DNA from: a virus
DNA length: 31,727 nucleotides
Virus record (IMG/VR): IMGVR_UViG_3300047548_000637
Span: 1 to 31,727 of that record
Reading direction: 5' to 3' (one strand)
Part shown: piece after piece, positions 8,198 through 15,766 of the stretch
How the letters are laid out: each line of letters opens with the position of its first letter
Numbering within the stretch: the first letter of the stretch is position 1
Notes under the pieces: generated by a model
Told to the model about the DNA's origin: nothing
The model's input: only the letters and a program-made list of their open reading frames with translations
Databases searched by the model: none
Made by a program: the position numbers and the translations under genes

Positions 8198-9175
8198 TTA
8201 GACTTTAGAGATGGCGACAGCGACACCGTGCGGGTTGAATACGTGGGTTTCCCACACGAACTCACCAACCAAGTAATCTTCAAATTTGCCTTCGTGCCAC
8301 TTGTCGTTGATCACGTCAAACGCGTGCAACACTTGGCTTGGGTCGATCAACATGACAGGTGCCAATGTTCCGGCCGGACCATAGTTCTTGCCCAGGATAC
8401 GGGTTGAGCTGATCACGTTCATGCCGTACAAGCTACCGATCAAACCAGTACGCATAGCGTTCTTGTCAGAGCAGCAGGTATCGAGATCTTTCATCAATGC
8501 CAAAGCGTAACGCTCCAACTTAGATGGGATCAAGATGGTAGGCATGCCACTGTCGCCAACACCAGCAATAGAACCTTGAGCGCAAACGATACCTGCTTCT
8601 TGTGCAACTTCGCGCAAGTTCAAGATCATTTCTTCAAAGCCTGCTTTGGTATTGCCGTTCAATGCAGCGTTGTCTTGCCAGCCCAGGTCGATGCTGTGTG
8701 ACAGCTTACCCGCGCGGTGACCGACGTTATCCGCGTGAGCAGACGCCATGATTTTTGGGATAGAGTAGTTGTCAACCAAACGCACAACCGCTTTGTCCAG
8801 CTGCTTACGAACGTTGGTTTCCCACGCACCGAAGTTGCCGCACATAATGCGTTTGTCGTTGTTCGTGATCTTGATCTCGAACTTTTGGTTGTTACAAACA
8901 GTCAACGAACCTTCACCCGTGAGCGGACCGCTTGCGGTTTCAGGATGCTCGTTGTTGTCTGTGTCTTGGCTAAACAAGTTGAGGTCTTGCTCGACGCCGA
9001 AGATGACGCGTGAGCCGCAGAACAACTCGTCGTCGCTCAAGAAGTCAGAGCGTGCGATCTGAGGCGTGATAGCGCACTCGTGATACAGCTCGACCGTCTT
9101 TGCAACGATCTTTGGTGGGGCATACAATGAGCCGCGTACACTTTCGTAGCCTGCGGCAGCTTGGTTTTGAGACAT
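8198..9175 (-). CDS. Major capsid protein
   Basis: A 325-residue protein with AAAGGAAAAG ahead of its ATG, lying between the scaffold and second head gene. The N-terminus resembles podovirus coat proteins (VAKTVELYHECAITPQIA). A long central helix-containing region (WETNVRKQLDKAVVRLVDNYSIPKIMASA) and late features of an HK97-type fold follow (GMPTILIPSKLERYALALMKD, then IGSLYGMNVISSTRIL and APVMLIDPSQVLHAFDVI). This late pattern, a Gly-containing strand describing a fixed position in the shell followed by 'G..V..S', is typical of coat proteins of this class. A Cys pair (TCCSD) sits near residue 234. The identity rests on these patterns plus gene order. Confidence 0.8.
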   Translation of the reverse strand: MSQNQAAAGYESVRGSLYAPPKIVAKTVELYHECAITPQIARSDFLSDDELFCGSRVIFGVEQDLNLFSQDTDNNEHPETASGPLTGEGSLTVCNNQKFEIKITNNDKRIMCGNFGAWETNVRKQLDKAVVRLVDNYSIPKIMASAHADNVGHRAGKLSHSIDLGWQDNAALNGNTKAGFEEMILNLREVAQEAGIVCAQGSIAGVGDSGMPTILIPSKLERYALALMKDLDTCCSDKNAMRTGLIGSLYGMNVISSTRILGKNYGPAGTLAPVMLIDPSQVLHAFDVINDKWHEGKFEDYLVGEFVWETHVFNPHGVAVAISKV

Positions 9176-9193
9176 AGCTTTTCCTTTATGGAG

Positions 9194-10192
9194 TTAAGTA
9201 TTGGCTTCGATTTCTGCCATTAGCTTTGCAGCTGCGGCTTTCGACTCCGGGGTTTTGTTGCGGATCAGTTGCTTAAACTTACTCATCTTTTGACGATATT
9301 GTTGTTCGCTCATCTTCACCGCCGCAGTACGGGCTAACGCCGATTGCAGCACAGAACCACCAGCGCTTTTAGGATCAGCGGTTCGTGTATCTGCAGCAGG
9401 CGCTTTGCCAGTTCGGTAGGCAGAGATCAGACGGTTAGCAGCTCGTGCGTAACGGTCAATGTCCGCTGTTGTTGTCGCACCTAAAAAGTGCGTCAACGTC
9501 ATATCGACTTCGGGATTTTCTTCGCAGTGTGCGTTGAACTCAGGGTCTAGGGCCAGAGCCTTGAGCTTACCGATTTCAGTGTTTGTGTCCGCCAGTATCT
9601 TGTTGCGATGGGCGTCCACTGTTTTCTTGTCGCGCTCCGCCAATGCACGAGCAACAATGGCGTCGTGGTCAACTGCGGCTGGCGCTGGGCGTGCAGCAAA
9701 TTTGCTCATCGTCTTGCGCATGAGGGCAATCACGGATGGATCAATAGCCGCTTTGTCTTCGTCGCTGATCAGCTCGTCGATTTCAGCTTCAATGCTCTTG
9801 CGCTCGCGTGCTGTTGTAGCTTCGTCGAGCTGACGGCGTAAGTCCGCCATCTCAGCGTCTTTGGCTTCGCGTGCTGCTTGCAGCTCACGGCTTGAGGTTT
9901 CGTACAGACCTTTGAATGTGTCGGCGTCGCGCTGAGCAGGAGCCACACGGCCTTGCAGTGCTTGGAAATCAGCTTGCAAACGCTCGAACTCAGCCTTGTA
10001 ATCTTTGGTGTCAGCTGCAGGAGTGTGTGTTGGTGCGGCTGCAGCCGGCGTATTTGTTGCGTCGTCAGCTACTTTATCTGTAGCAGCGTCGTCTTTTTTA
10101 ATAGGGATGATCTCACCGTGCTCGTCGTATTGTAAACCGCGTCGTGCTAGTTTTTCGGAGGCGCGTTGTTGTGCAAAGGATTGCTGGGTCAT
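9194..10192 (-). CDS. Scaffolding protein
   Basis: A 332-residue, highly charged protein immediately upstream of the major capsid gene. Residues 25-70 are an Ala/Asp/Thr/Pro-rich linker. Residues about 68-150 form a long coiled coil (FERLQADFQALQG, then SRELQAAREAKDAEMADLRR and EIDELISDEDKAAI). The C-terminal 60 residues are basic and helical (ALARTAAVKMSEQQYRQKMS), matching the coat-binding helix at the end of many scaffolds. Long coiled coils with a basic C-terminus, encoded just before the coat gene, are the hallmark of phage scaffolds that guide procapsid assembly. The start has no clear ribosome binding site, so translation may depend on coupling or context. Confidence 0.8.
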   Translation of the reverse strand: MTQQSFAQQRASEKLARRGLQYDEHGEIIPIKKDDAATDKVADDATNTPAAAAPTHTPAADTKDYKAEFERLQADFQALQGRVAPAQRDADTFKGLYETSSRELQAAREAKDAEMADLRRQLDEATTARERKSIEAEIDELISDEDKAAIDPSVIALMRKTMSKFAARPAPAAVDHDAIVARALAERDKKTVDAHRNKILADTNTEIGKLKALALDPEFNAHCEENPEVDMTLTHFLGATTTADIDRYARAANRLISAYRTGKAPAADTRTADPKSAGGSVLQSALARTAAVKMSEQQYRQKMSKFKQLIRNKTPESKAAAAKLMAEIEANT

Positions 10193-10231
10193 ATTTTTAA
10201 GGCGCTGTTTGTGGAGTGCAGATGCAGTCCT

Positions 10232-10447
10232 TTAGCGGCTTTCCGTGGTTGATATTGTCTTGAGAATATCTTCGATGCCTTCGGCCCTGCCGAGCAAACG
10301 GTTTAGCGCGGAGACATCGTAGACGCCACGAGCTTGACCACGAATCTTAGTCACCTCATCGGTGAACACTTGACGTAACAAATCCTGCAGCCTCTGTGAC
10401 AGAGCTACATCTTTTTTCAGTTCGGCAAGTGCTTGAACCGGTGTCAT
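10232..10447 (-). CDS. Small helical protein before the scaffold
   Basis: I take the ATG at 10445-10447, which overlaps the stop of a 29-residue gene as ATGA, giving 71 residues. The alternative upstream start would be TTG. The protein is helical throughout (ALAELKKDVALSQRLQDLLR, then DEVTKIRGQARGVYDVSALN and a closing helix LLGRAEGIEDILKTI). I do not recognise a family. Because it lies directly before the scaffold gene it may take part in head assembly. No membrane segment is seen. Confidence 0.6.
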   Translation of the reverse strand: MTPVQALAELKKDVALSQRLQDLLRQVFTDEVTKIRGQARGVYDVSALNRLLGRAEGIEDILKTISTTESR

Positions 10448-10533
10448 TTTTTGCGGTTGGCCCCAGGACAAGTACCGCAAGGTACTGGCTTCATTGGTGC
10501 TTTGGCTGGTGCTGATGGTGTCTTAGAAAACAT
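10444..10533 (-). CDS. Overlooked 29-residue Cys-containing gene
   Basis: A 30-codon frame (MFSKTPSAPAKAPMKPVPCG then TCPGANRKK) has GAGG seven bases before its ATG and ends in an ATGA overlap with the next start. Its size is below common gene-finding limits. A Cys-x-x-Cys motif near the C-terminus followed by a basic tail could bind a metal, but a single pair is not a full zinc site. The coupling and ribosome binding site argue for a real gene; the function is unknown. Confidence 0.55.
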   Translation of the reverse strand: MFSKTPSAPAKAPMKPVPCGTCPGANRKK

Positions 10534-10552
10534 AGTATTACCTCGTGCCGTG

Positions 10553-10558
10553 ATTATA
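10553..10558 (-). promoter_or_regulatory. TATAAT box before the head-gene block
   Basis: Leftward TATAAT, 19 bases before the ATG of the 29-residue gene. The predicted start site would leave a short leader holding the GAGG ribosome binding site. No -35 match is seen, so this is a candidate only. Confidence 0.35.
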
Positions 10559-10567
10559 CACAAATGG

Positions 10568-11047
10568 TTATTTAGACTGTACTTTGTGCAGTGTCAAACC
10601 AGCTGAAAGTGCATAGTCCATAATCTCAGAGGGGGTGTGGTTTGTGTGCTCCATACCGAGGATTGTGGCTACCAGCTTAGCGCATTGCATTTTGTCCGGT
10701 AGTACGGATCGGCCAAAGAAAGCGGCAAGCGCTTCGACTTGGCTGTACTCCGTACCGACATAGCCAAGGGCTACTTCTTCTTTCGCTTTGGTCCACACGT
10801 TAAAGTCTGCGATCCAATAGAAGGTGCCAAGTTTTGAGAGCGGATAGATGCGCACTAGGGGCGTGACCGCCTCGATCACGAGGACTCGACCACCGACTAC
10901 CCAGGCCGTGCCGACGTGGGAGTATTCCGATTGTGTGAAGAACCGGACGAGCTGGATTTTCACGTCGTACCAAGAACGCCACCCGCGATGCGACCAAGCC
11001 AGGAGATCCCCAGACTTGATCTTGTCGCGTGCAGATTCGTAGTTCAA
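10568..11047 (-). CDS. Permuted papain-like enzyme (YiiX / NlpC-P60 type)
   Basis: The frame can only begin at TTG (11045-11047), with AAGG eight bases upstream, since no ATG occurs until residue 119. The 159-residue product has the order His first, Cys last: GDLLAWSH at residues 13-20, EYSHVGTAW with His44, IEA with Glu59, and MQCAKLV with Cys121. This matches the circularly permuted NlpC/P60-like (YiiX, DUF830) group, which includes peptidases and amidases acting on peptidoglycan peptides or lipids. The N-terminal Gly-Asp-Leu-Leu motif is characteristic. In a virion region it could be a cell-wall enzyme carried in the particle or a head maturation protease. The catalytic residues are seen; the substrate is not. 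Confidence 0.65.
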   Translation of the reverse strand: MNYESARDKIKSGDLLAWSHRGWRSWYDVKIQLVRFFTQSEYSHVGTAWVVGGRVLVIEAVTPLVRIYPLSKLGTFYWIADFNVWTKAKEEVALGYVGTEYSQVEALAAFFGRSVLPDKMQCAKLVATILGMEHTNHTPSEIMDYALSAGLTLHKVQSK

Positions 11048-11057
11048 ACGTTAGGCC

Positions 11058-11456
11058 TTAGTTTGATATAGCACCAAAGGTTTTCCGTGTACCTGGCGTG
11101 CCACCTGTGACACATACATGCCCTATATTTCCGCCTGCTGTTGGAGCAGAGATGTAAACTGTATCGCCTGCGGTCCAAGTACCTACCGTGGGGGCTGCTG
11201 CTGCATTCACCGCTTCTTGCAACGAAGCGTAGTCTTTAACAGACAAGACATCTTCACCTTTAGACTGGAGTGTTCTGGGTACAGCTCCAGCACCAGGTTG
11301 GATAAACCCAACAAGTCCAGCGCCGGTGTTGAGCGCTAGCTCAGCGCGGAACGCAGAGCCTGCGTCCGTGCGTAAGGCCACACCGCCGGCGCCATTGCTG
11401 TTGGTGTTAGCAAAACTAGCAGCTGCGAGATCTGATTTTTGTAAAACGATTGTCAT
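11058..11456 (-). CDS. Short tailspike-linker protein with cap motif
   Basis: A 132-residue protein with AAGGA before ATG. Residues about 25-85 match the linker of phage tailspikes: FRAELALNTGAGLVGFIQPG, then RTLQSKGEDVLSVKDYASLQ, which normally leads into a beta-helix. Here the beta-helix is missing and the protein goes straight to residues 90-130, GTWTAGDTVYISAPTAGG followed by VCVTGGTPGTRKTFGAI, a motif commonly found in tailspikes and fibres ('W..GD.V....P..GG..G..C..GGTPG.W..F'). It may be a small adaptor or a remnant from which a spike domain was lost. It sits in the fibre cluster. Confidence 0.6.
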   Translation of the reverse strand: MTIVLQKSDLAAASFANTNSNGAGGVALRTDAGSAFRAELALNTGAGLVGFIQPGAGAVPRTLQSKGEDVLSVKDYASLQEAVNAAAAPTVGTWTAGDTVYISAPTAGGNIGHVCVTGGTPGTRKTFGAISN

Positions 11457-11465
11457 GGGTGGTCC

Positions 11466-11831
11466 TTAAGCTGGGAACGCGCGGAATAAAACTGTTACCC
11501 CATCGTTTGCGTAGATAGGCACAGTGCCTGTCAACGCAGCCGTAACGACAGCCGAAGACACGAGTGTAGGTGCAGGGTAGTTACCTGCTAATGCACCCGA
11601 AGCTGCACCTGTTGGTGGAAGGCTTGCAGGTAGGGCGACAGTGTTACCCTCGGAGATACTGAGGTTGTTACCCGCAAGTGTCAATGTCTGTGAGTCCGAG
11701 GATGGAGGGGCCACAAGTAAATGGTGTTGTCCGTCAGCGCCTAAAAGTTCAGTACTGCCATATACTGCAGCGGGGCCTGTAGGCAGTGCGGAGATAGCCT
11801 GTGGCAAACATTGGGTATGGAGAGTTGTCAT
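11466..11831 (-). CDS. Small fibre-type protein with one LSISGGN-like repeat
   Basis: A 121-residue protein with AAGGA seven bases before ATG. Residues about 45-70 (SDSQTLTLAGNNLSISEGNT) form one copy of a 25-residue beta repeat seen five times in the 651-residue fibre encoded upstream. A Gly/Ala/Pro-rich linker (GAASGALAGNYPAPTL) of a type common in phage fibres follows. It may be a fibre adaptor or a piece separated by recombination. The neighbouring genes are fibre parts. Confidence 0.6.
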   Translation of the reverse strand: MTTLHTQCLPQAISALPTGPAAVYGSTELLGADGQHHLLVAPPSSDSQTLTLAGNNLSISEGNTVALPASLPPTGAASGALAGNYPAPTLVSSAVVTAALTGTVPIYANDGVTVLFRAFPA

Positions 11832-11841
11832 GGTCGTTTCC

Positions 11842-12237
11842 TTAAATGGTAGATGCTGCCAAAAATAAATCGTCGAGTTGCGCAGTGTTTAGTCCTAATA
11901 CTGCGCCTAATTGTGCAACCAAAGGCTGAGAGCGTCGCAGAGTGTTCGAGTATCCCCACTCAATGACAGCGGCTTGACCTTGCGCTCCGGTCATACCGGC
12001 GATGGCTGACTCAACATCGTCGAGCAACCCTGCCTGTAGCAAGACCAATCGTGCTTGGCGCATGGTAACTTGTACAGGTTTGGCGTTCTGTGCTGCCTGC
12101 GCATCGGCTTGGGCCAACAGCGCAACGACTTGAGTATCTGTCGCTGTCAAAATAGTAGCTCCAGAGGCGTTAAGCGCTGCCTCTACAGCCGGTGTACCTA
12201 ACGCGACAAGCACGCCATTTTCGATAATATATTTCAT
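11842..12237 (-). CDS. Fibre-associated protein, possible fibre assembly factor
   Basis: A 131-residue protein with AAGGA before ATG. The C-terminal half (TMRQARLVLLQAGLLDDVES, then EWGYSNTLRRSQPLVAQLGA and LDDLFLAAS) is a pattern that I know from small proteins encoded beside tail-fibre genes of many Gram-negative phages; their role is usually listed as unknown or fibre assembly. The N-terminus has an Ala-rich helix of 40 residues. No signal or membrane segment is visible. Confidence 0.6.
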   Translation of the reverse strand: MKYIIENGVLVALGTPAVEAALNASGATILTATDTQVVALLAQADAQAAQNAKPVQVTMRQARLVLLQAGLLDDVESAIAGMTGAQGQAAVIEWGYSNTLRRSQPLVAQLGAVLGLNTAQLDDLFLAASTI

Positions 12238-12246
12238 GGTGTATCC

Positions 12247-14202
12247 TTATCGGTACGCAATGGTTAAAGCATTTGACACTCCGACCAGAAAACCTGTAGC
12301 CGTGCCTCCTCCGGCTGTCGTCCGTTGGACGCGGGCTCGGAACGTGATGACATCGCCTGCGGACACTGCGCGCGCAGCGGTGGATCCAGATAAATGCACC
12401 TCTCCGATACCGTCGATGGCGGACCAGTTAAGGTTGGTAAACAATCCTGTTAACGATGCTACAAAAACACCGTTAATAAAGAGATAGCCCACTGCGTCCG
12501 CGATGTATCGCGTTGCGGTGTTTGTATCTGCGATAAGGCTTCCGTGGGCTGATACGTCAATCACGCCCGCGCGGGGTGCTGTGAGGGACAACACTGTGGT
12601 CGTCCCGTTCAACACTATGTTTGAAGCGCTGGAAACCGTTGTGTAATATTTGTTGTCAACAATCTTCCACCCTAGCCCTGGAGCGTAGTGCAGTGTCTCC
12701 CCTAGGAGGTTGGTGCCCCACACGGATTGAGATGCTGTCGGTGCAGGGATCGACGTAACGTTATTAGACAAACCTGTTTGCGCTACGATGTTCTCCCGTG
12801 CGTACAAGTCAGCAGGGTTAACAATCAAGTTGTTCGCTGTACCCGCAATCGTCTCCGCAGGTGTGGCGAAGTTAGGTATCGCAGTAGCCGGTGGTAACAC
12901 GATGCTTCCACCATTGGTTAGGCTGATGACGTTGCCTGCAATGCTGATTGTTTGGTCGTCACTGTCAGGCAGCGTAACGGTGTTACCCCCTGAAATACTT
13001 AGGTCTTGACCGGAAAGCGTCAATGTAGGTGCGGGTGCCGCAGGAAGAGCGATGGTGTTACCACCGGAAATGCTCAGGTTGTTACCGACAAGACTCAGCA
13101 ATTGGTCGTCGCTGTCCGGTAGGAGCACACTGTTGCCGCCCGAGATACTGAGGGTCTGACCTGAAATGCTTAGTGTTTGGTCGTCGCTGTCCGGTAGGAG
13201 CACACTGTTGCCGCCCGAGATACTGAGAACCTGCCCTAAAACACTGAGCGTGGGGTACACTGCAGGTGCGGTAGCAACGGTTGTGCAGGACTGTATTTCA
13301 TCCGGCGCGCACGTTGATTGATTGGATAGGTATCCTATTGCGGTGTCGCCACCATCATAGTAAGGAACCGTATGCCCGACACCAGCGGTCGGATAGATAT
13401 ATCCTACAGTGTCCCCGTTGCAATCCAGTACAGCCACTGTTGCAGCCGGATCTGTGTTGTCGCCCGTGCGGTACATATAACCGGTTTCCTGCGGACACCC
13501 GCCACACTCGCCGGAGTCCGTGCGTAAAGAAGCGCAGTATTCGACAGGGGGTATGACAGGTACGCACGCCACAACCGTCAAGTCGGGGAATACGCTTCCT
13601 GCGTCAGCACTGAACGTGCATGTTGCGGGGTTGTATGTCGCACCTGAGACAAGAGCTTTAACATCATTGACGAAAGCGGCGACACTGTTATATTGTGTTC
13701 CGCCCCATGTGAAGCATGCAGGCACTGGGCAGATACTGACCGTTGCTGTGTCTGGGGGAGGTGGGGGCGGGATGACAACAGGATCAGCACAGCAGCCACG
13801 CATTGTGTCGCTGGTGATTGTTGATGTGCTCTCGTAAACAATGACCTCGCCGGTGAATGGTGCAGCGCTAAAGTCGTACCCTGTGATCAGGGCACGTAAG
13901 CGAACGGCCTGTGGTGCGTCTAGTACGATGAATGGGTTGGCTGTGTTAACACGAACTGGTTGGCCTTCGCAGCACATGAGTGGCTGCCAAGATGTTTCGT
14001 TTGCAAGTCTATCCAACGGTACTTCGCAACACCCCGGTTGTAAAATGTCGCGCGTAGGAGAGCTAAGCTGCACCATTTCAAACGTTACTGTTGCACCGGG
14101 CGGCAAGCCCAATGCCGCAACCGTTACCTGCTTCTCAATCGTGAAGTTTACCAGCGATACGCCAGAGATAGACGAGGTGTTAAATAGAACTGTTGGTTTC
14201 AT
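12247..14202 (-). CDS. Tail fibre protein with duplicated N-terminal domain and beta repeats
   Basis: A 651-residue protein. Residues 1-140 are nearly the same as the whole 140-residue product of the gene just upstream (MKPTVLFNTSSISGVSLVNF against MLPTVIFNESSITGVSLVNF). A Pro-rich hinge (PPPPPPD) follows near residue 150. Residues about 314-435 hold five 25-residue repeats with LSISGGN and (V/I)xLP motifs, the arrangement of a fibrous beta shaft. The C-terminal 130 residues form a Gly/Thr-rich beta domain that could be the receptor-binding tip. Cys pairs occur at GCCE, MCCE and GCCA. The start has only a weak GGA upstream. A trimeric fibre that binds the host is the natural reading. Confidence 0.72.
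   Translation of the reverse strand: MKPTVLFNTSSISGVSLVNFTIEKQVTVAALGLPPGATVTFEMVQLSSPTRDILQPGCCEVPLDRLANETSWQPLMCCEGQPVRVNTANPFIVLDAPQAVRLRALITGYDFSAAPFTGEVIVYESTSTITSDTMRGCCADPVVIPPPPPPDTATVSICPVPACFTWGGTQYNSVAAFVNDVKALVSGATYNPATCTFSADAGSVFPDLTVVACVPVIPPVEYCASLRTDSGECGGCPQETGYMYRTGDNTDPAATVAVLDCNGDTVGYIYPTAGVGHTVPYYDGGDTAIGYLSNQSTCAPDEIQSCTTVATAPAVYPTLSVLGQVLSISGGNSVLLPDSDDQTLSISGQTLSISGGNSVLLPDSDDQLLSLVGNNLSISGGNTIALPAAPAPTLTLSGQDLSISGGNTVTLPDSDDQTISIAGNVISLTNGGSIVLPPATAIPNFATPAETIAGTANNLIVNPADLYARENIVAQTGLSNNVTSIPAPTASQSVWGTNLLGETLHYAPGLGWKIVDNKYYTTVSSASNIVLNGTTTVLSLTAPRAGVIDVSAHGSLIADTNTATRYIADAVGYLFINGVFVASLTGLFTNLNWSAIDGIGEVHLSGSTAARAVSAGDVITFRARVQRTTAGGGTATGFLVGVSNALTIAYR
13102..13227. 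repeat. 51-bp exact direct repeat in the fibre gene
   Basis: Bases 13102-13152 and 13177-13227 are identical over 51 bp, offset by 75 bp (one 25-codon module). Exact identity at the DNA level implies a recent duplication or active homogenisation, while neighbouring modules have diverged in sequence. Confidence 0.9.
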
Positions 14203-14217
14203 TGATGCGTCCGTGTG

Positions 14218-14640
14218 TTATGGTGTGCAGCAGCCGCGTTTATCGTCGCCCGGGATGGTTGAATCGCTTGGGTAAACAATGACTTCACCTGGGAATGGGC
14301 CGTCGCTAAAGTCGTAGTTCGTCAATAACGCGCGCAGGCGGACGTGCTGCGGAGAGTCGAGCAGGATATATGGGTTGTTGGATGTTACCTTGACCTTGCT
14401 GCCGTTGCAGCACATCAATGGTTGCCATGCGATTTCGGATGCAAACTGGACAGGGGGCATCTCACAAGAGCCGGGGCAGACGGGTTCGTAGCTTGGTGTG
14501 CTAAGCCGTACCATCTCGAAGGTGACTTCGGCACCCACCGGAATACCTAGTGCGGCTACTGTAACCTGCTTGTCAATGGTGAAATTTACCAGTGACACGC
14601 CAGTGATGGAAGATTCGTTGAATATTACGGTAGGCAGCAT
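14218..14640 (-). CDS. Stand-alone copy of the fibre N-terminal domain
   Basis: A 140-residue protein that aligns with residues 1-140 of the 651-residue fibre over its full length, sharing SLVNFTI(D/E)KQVTVAALG, WQPLMCC, VRLRALLTNYDFS and PGEVIVY. The alignment supports the ATG start even though there is no ribosome binding site; TATAAT lies six bases before that ATG. The conserved Cys pairs (MCCN, RGCCT) are kept in both. It may be a base or collar subunit sharing the fibre's attachment domain, or a relic of a tandem duplication. As an N-terminal domain it probably binds the virion. Confidence 0.7.
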   Translation of the reverse strand: MLPTVIFNESSITGVSLVNFTIDKQVTVAALGIPVGAEVTFEMVRLSTPSYEPVCPGSCEMPPVQFASEIAWQPLMCCNGSKVKVTSNNPYILLDSPQHVRLRALLTNYDFSDGPFPGEVIVYPSDSTIPGDDKRGCCTP

Positions 14641-14646
14641 GGCAGT

Positions 14647-14652
14647 ATTATA
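14647..14652 (-). promoter_or_regulatory. TATAAT box 6 nt before an ATG
   Basis: Leftward TATAAT, then ACTGCC, then the ATG of the 140-residue fibre gene. If used, transcription would start at or next to the ATG (a leaderless message). No -35 match. Confidence 0.35.
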
Positions 14653-14664
14653 ACCAAACAGGTA

Positions 14665-15120
14665 TTAAGCGAATCTGCGCGTGCCCTTTTTGTCTATAAT
14701 TAAGCATTGCATACGGGGATTGTGGTCGAACGATATGTGGACCCACCCTGTTTGTCCGCCAGACCAGAACTCAAGGATCAGCTGGTCGTACTTGATGCCT
14801 GATTTTCGGATTGCATTCACAATGTCTAGCGGTGTGCCGAATGCAGAGCACTTAAAGTCCACGGCCTTGCCTTCGCAGTGCTGGCTATTGGCGGATCCCC
14901 CTATGCCTTTATTGATTCGCACGGAGCGATAGGCGCTGGAAATGGTGATCGGGTTTCCGCCTAGCTCTTCACGCACCAGCTCCATGCCTGCAGCCGTGGT
15001 GCGCAGATTGGCTAATGCTACTAGATCAGGAGTGTTGTCGAGGTTACGACGATCCCCGTACTGCGACACTGTGAACTCGTCCAGGTCGAAGTGCGGGGAT
15101 AGCTTAATCAATGTTCTCAT
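14665..15120 (-). CDS. Endolysin, M15-type peptidase
   Basis: A 151-residue protein with the zinc ligands of the M15 (VanY / D,D- or L,D-endopeptidase-like) family: SQHCEGKAVDF gives His81 and Asp88, and GWVHISF gives His128, with Glu117 as a possible catalytic base. The N-terminus (LSPHFDLDEFTVSQYGDRRN) and SSAYRS at residues 61-66 are typical of the peptidase M15_3 subgroup found in phages. It would cut peptide cross-links in host peptidoglycan at the end of infection. It starts by ATGA overlap with the holin gene and has no signal peptide, so export through the holin is expected. Confidence 0.85.
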   Translation of the reverse strand: MRTLIKLSPHFDLDEFTVSQYGDRRNLDNTPDLVALANLRTTAAGMELVREELGGNPITISSAYRSVRINKGIGGSANSQHCEGKAVDFKCSAFGTPLDIVNAIRKSGIKYDQLILEFWSGGQTGWVHISFDHNPRMQCLIIDKKGTRRFA

Positions 15121-15377
15121 CGCTCTGCAATTTGAGTGGCAAGAAACTCTTCTGGGTCCAAACCGTTATGCGCAAGTTTGAAATCGGCCAACTTGATCTT
15201 GTACTCTTTATTTTTAAAGTAGTATGTTACAAGCAGGCCGAGCGTACCAAACAATATGGTTGCCCAAAGACCGTAGACTGCGATAGGTAGATTGCTCATT
15301 CTGTCCGCTATGATGGTGGTGAGGCCACCCAGCACAGTACCGAATTTTGAAATCGTTACTACGAAGTCGTGGTTCAT
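15117..15377 (-). CDS. Holin with two membrane segments
   Basis: An 86-residue protein with two hydrophobic segments (about residues 8-25 and 31-53) and a charged C-terminal tail (KNKEYKIKLADFKLA). Size, topology and place immediately before the endolysin fit a class II-type phage holin that makes membrane holes and lets the M15 endolysin reach the wall. It starts within the stop of the lipoprotein gene (ATGA) and overlaps the endolysin start in turn. The family is not named with confidence. Confidence 0.75.
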   Translation of the reverse strand: MNHDFVVTISKFGTVLGGLTTIIADRMSNLPIAVYGLWATILFGTLGLLVTYYFKNKEYKIKLADFKLAHNGLDPEEFLATQIAER

Positions 15378-15763
15378 TTCGTATTGGGCTTTAATATGCT
15401 GATTGCGGCAGCAGCGTCTTGCTCGGATATAGCAGATGTGCTACGGCGCAAGTCCAACACACCAAGCAACGTCTGTGCCCAAGTACCGTAAATACCTGCG
15501 CCTGCCTGAACTACCTCCGTGAGAATGTTCGTTGGCTTCTCGATCTTCTGCTGGTTGCGTGCTTCTGCATTGGACAACGTGATGATGGCTGCCACCCGTG
15601 CGACAGGATCGTTAGATTCCCGTGCGATGCTGGCGATGTTATCAAGACGCTTGGACTCAGCGTTTGTGCGTGCGGTTTGCGCCGCCGTGTAATTGGCGTA
15701 GTCAGGTGAAGCACACCCGACCAACGCTAAGGCGATACCGAGCGCGAGGAGTGTGCGCTTCAT
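15374..15763 (-). CDS. Lipoprotein of the lysis cassette, possible outer spanin
   Basis: A 129-residue protein with a signal peptide and lipobox: MKRTLLALGIALALVGCAS, with Cys17 as the likely lipid anchor. The mature part is helical and polar, with a Gly/Ala-rich stretch near residues 85-100. A lipoprotein between HU and holin genes in a lysis cassette suggests the outer-membrane half of a spanin pair, but it is longer than many o-spanins and I see no overlapping or embedded inner spanin gene with a membrane segment. A host-surface lipoprotein, for example for exclusion of other phages, remains possible. The start has GAGG eight bases upstream. Confidence 0.6.
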   Translation of the reverse strand: MKRTLLALGIALALVGCASPDYANYTAAQTARTNAESKRLDNIASIARESNDPVARVAAIITLSNAEARNQQKIEKPTNILTEVVQAGAGIYGTWAQTLLGVLDLRRSTSAISEQDAAAAISILKPNTK

Positions 15764-15766
15764 GGT

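Noticed and set aside
12247-14640. Diversity-generating retroelement suggested by the duplicated fibre domain
   Set aside because: No reverse transcriptase is seen and the differences are spread over all bases and codons, not limited to adenines.
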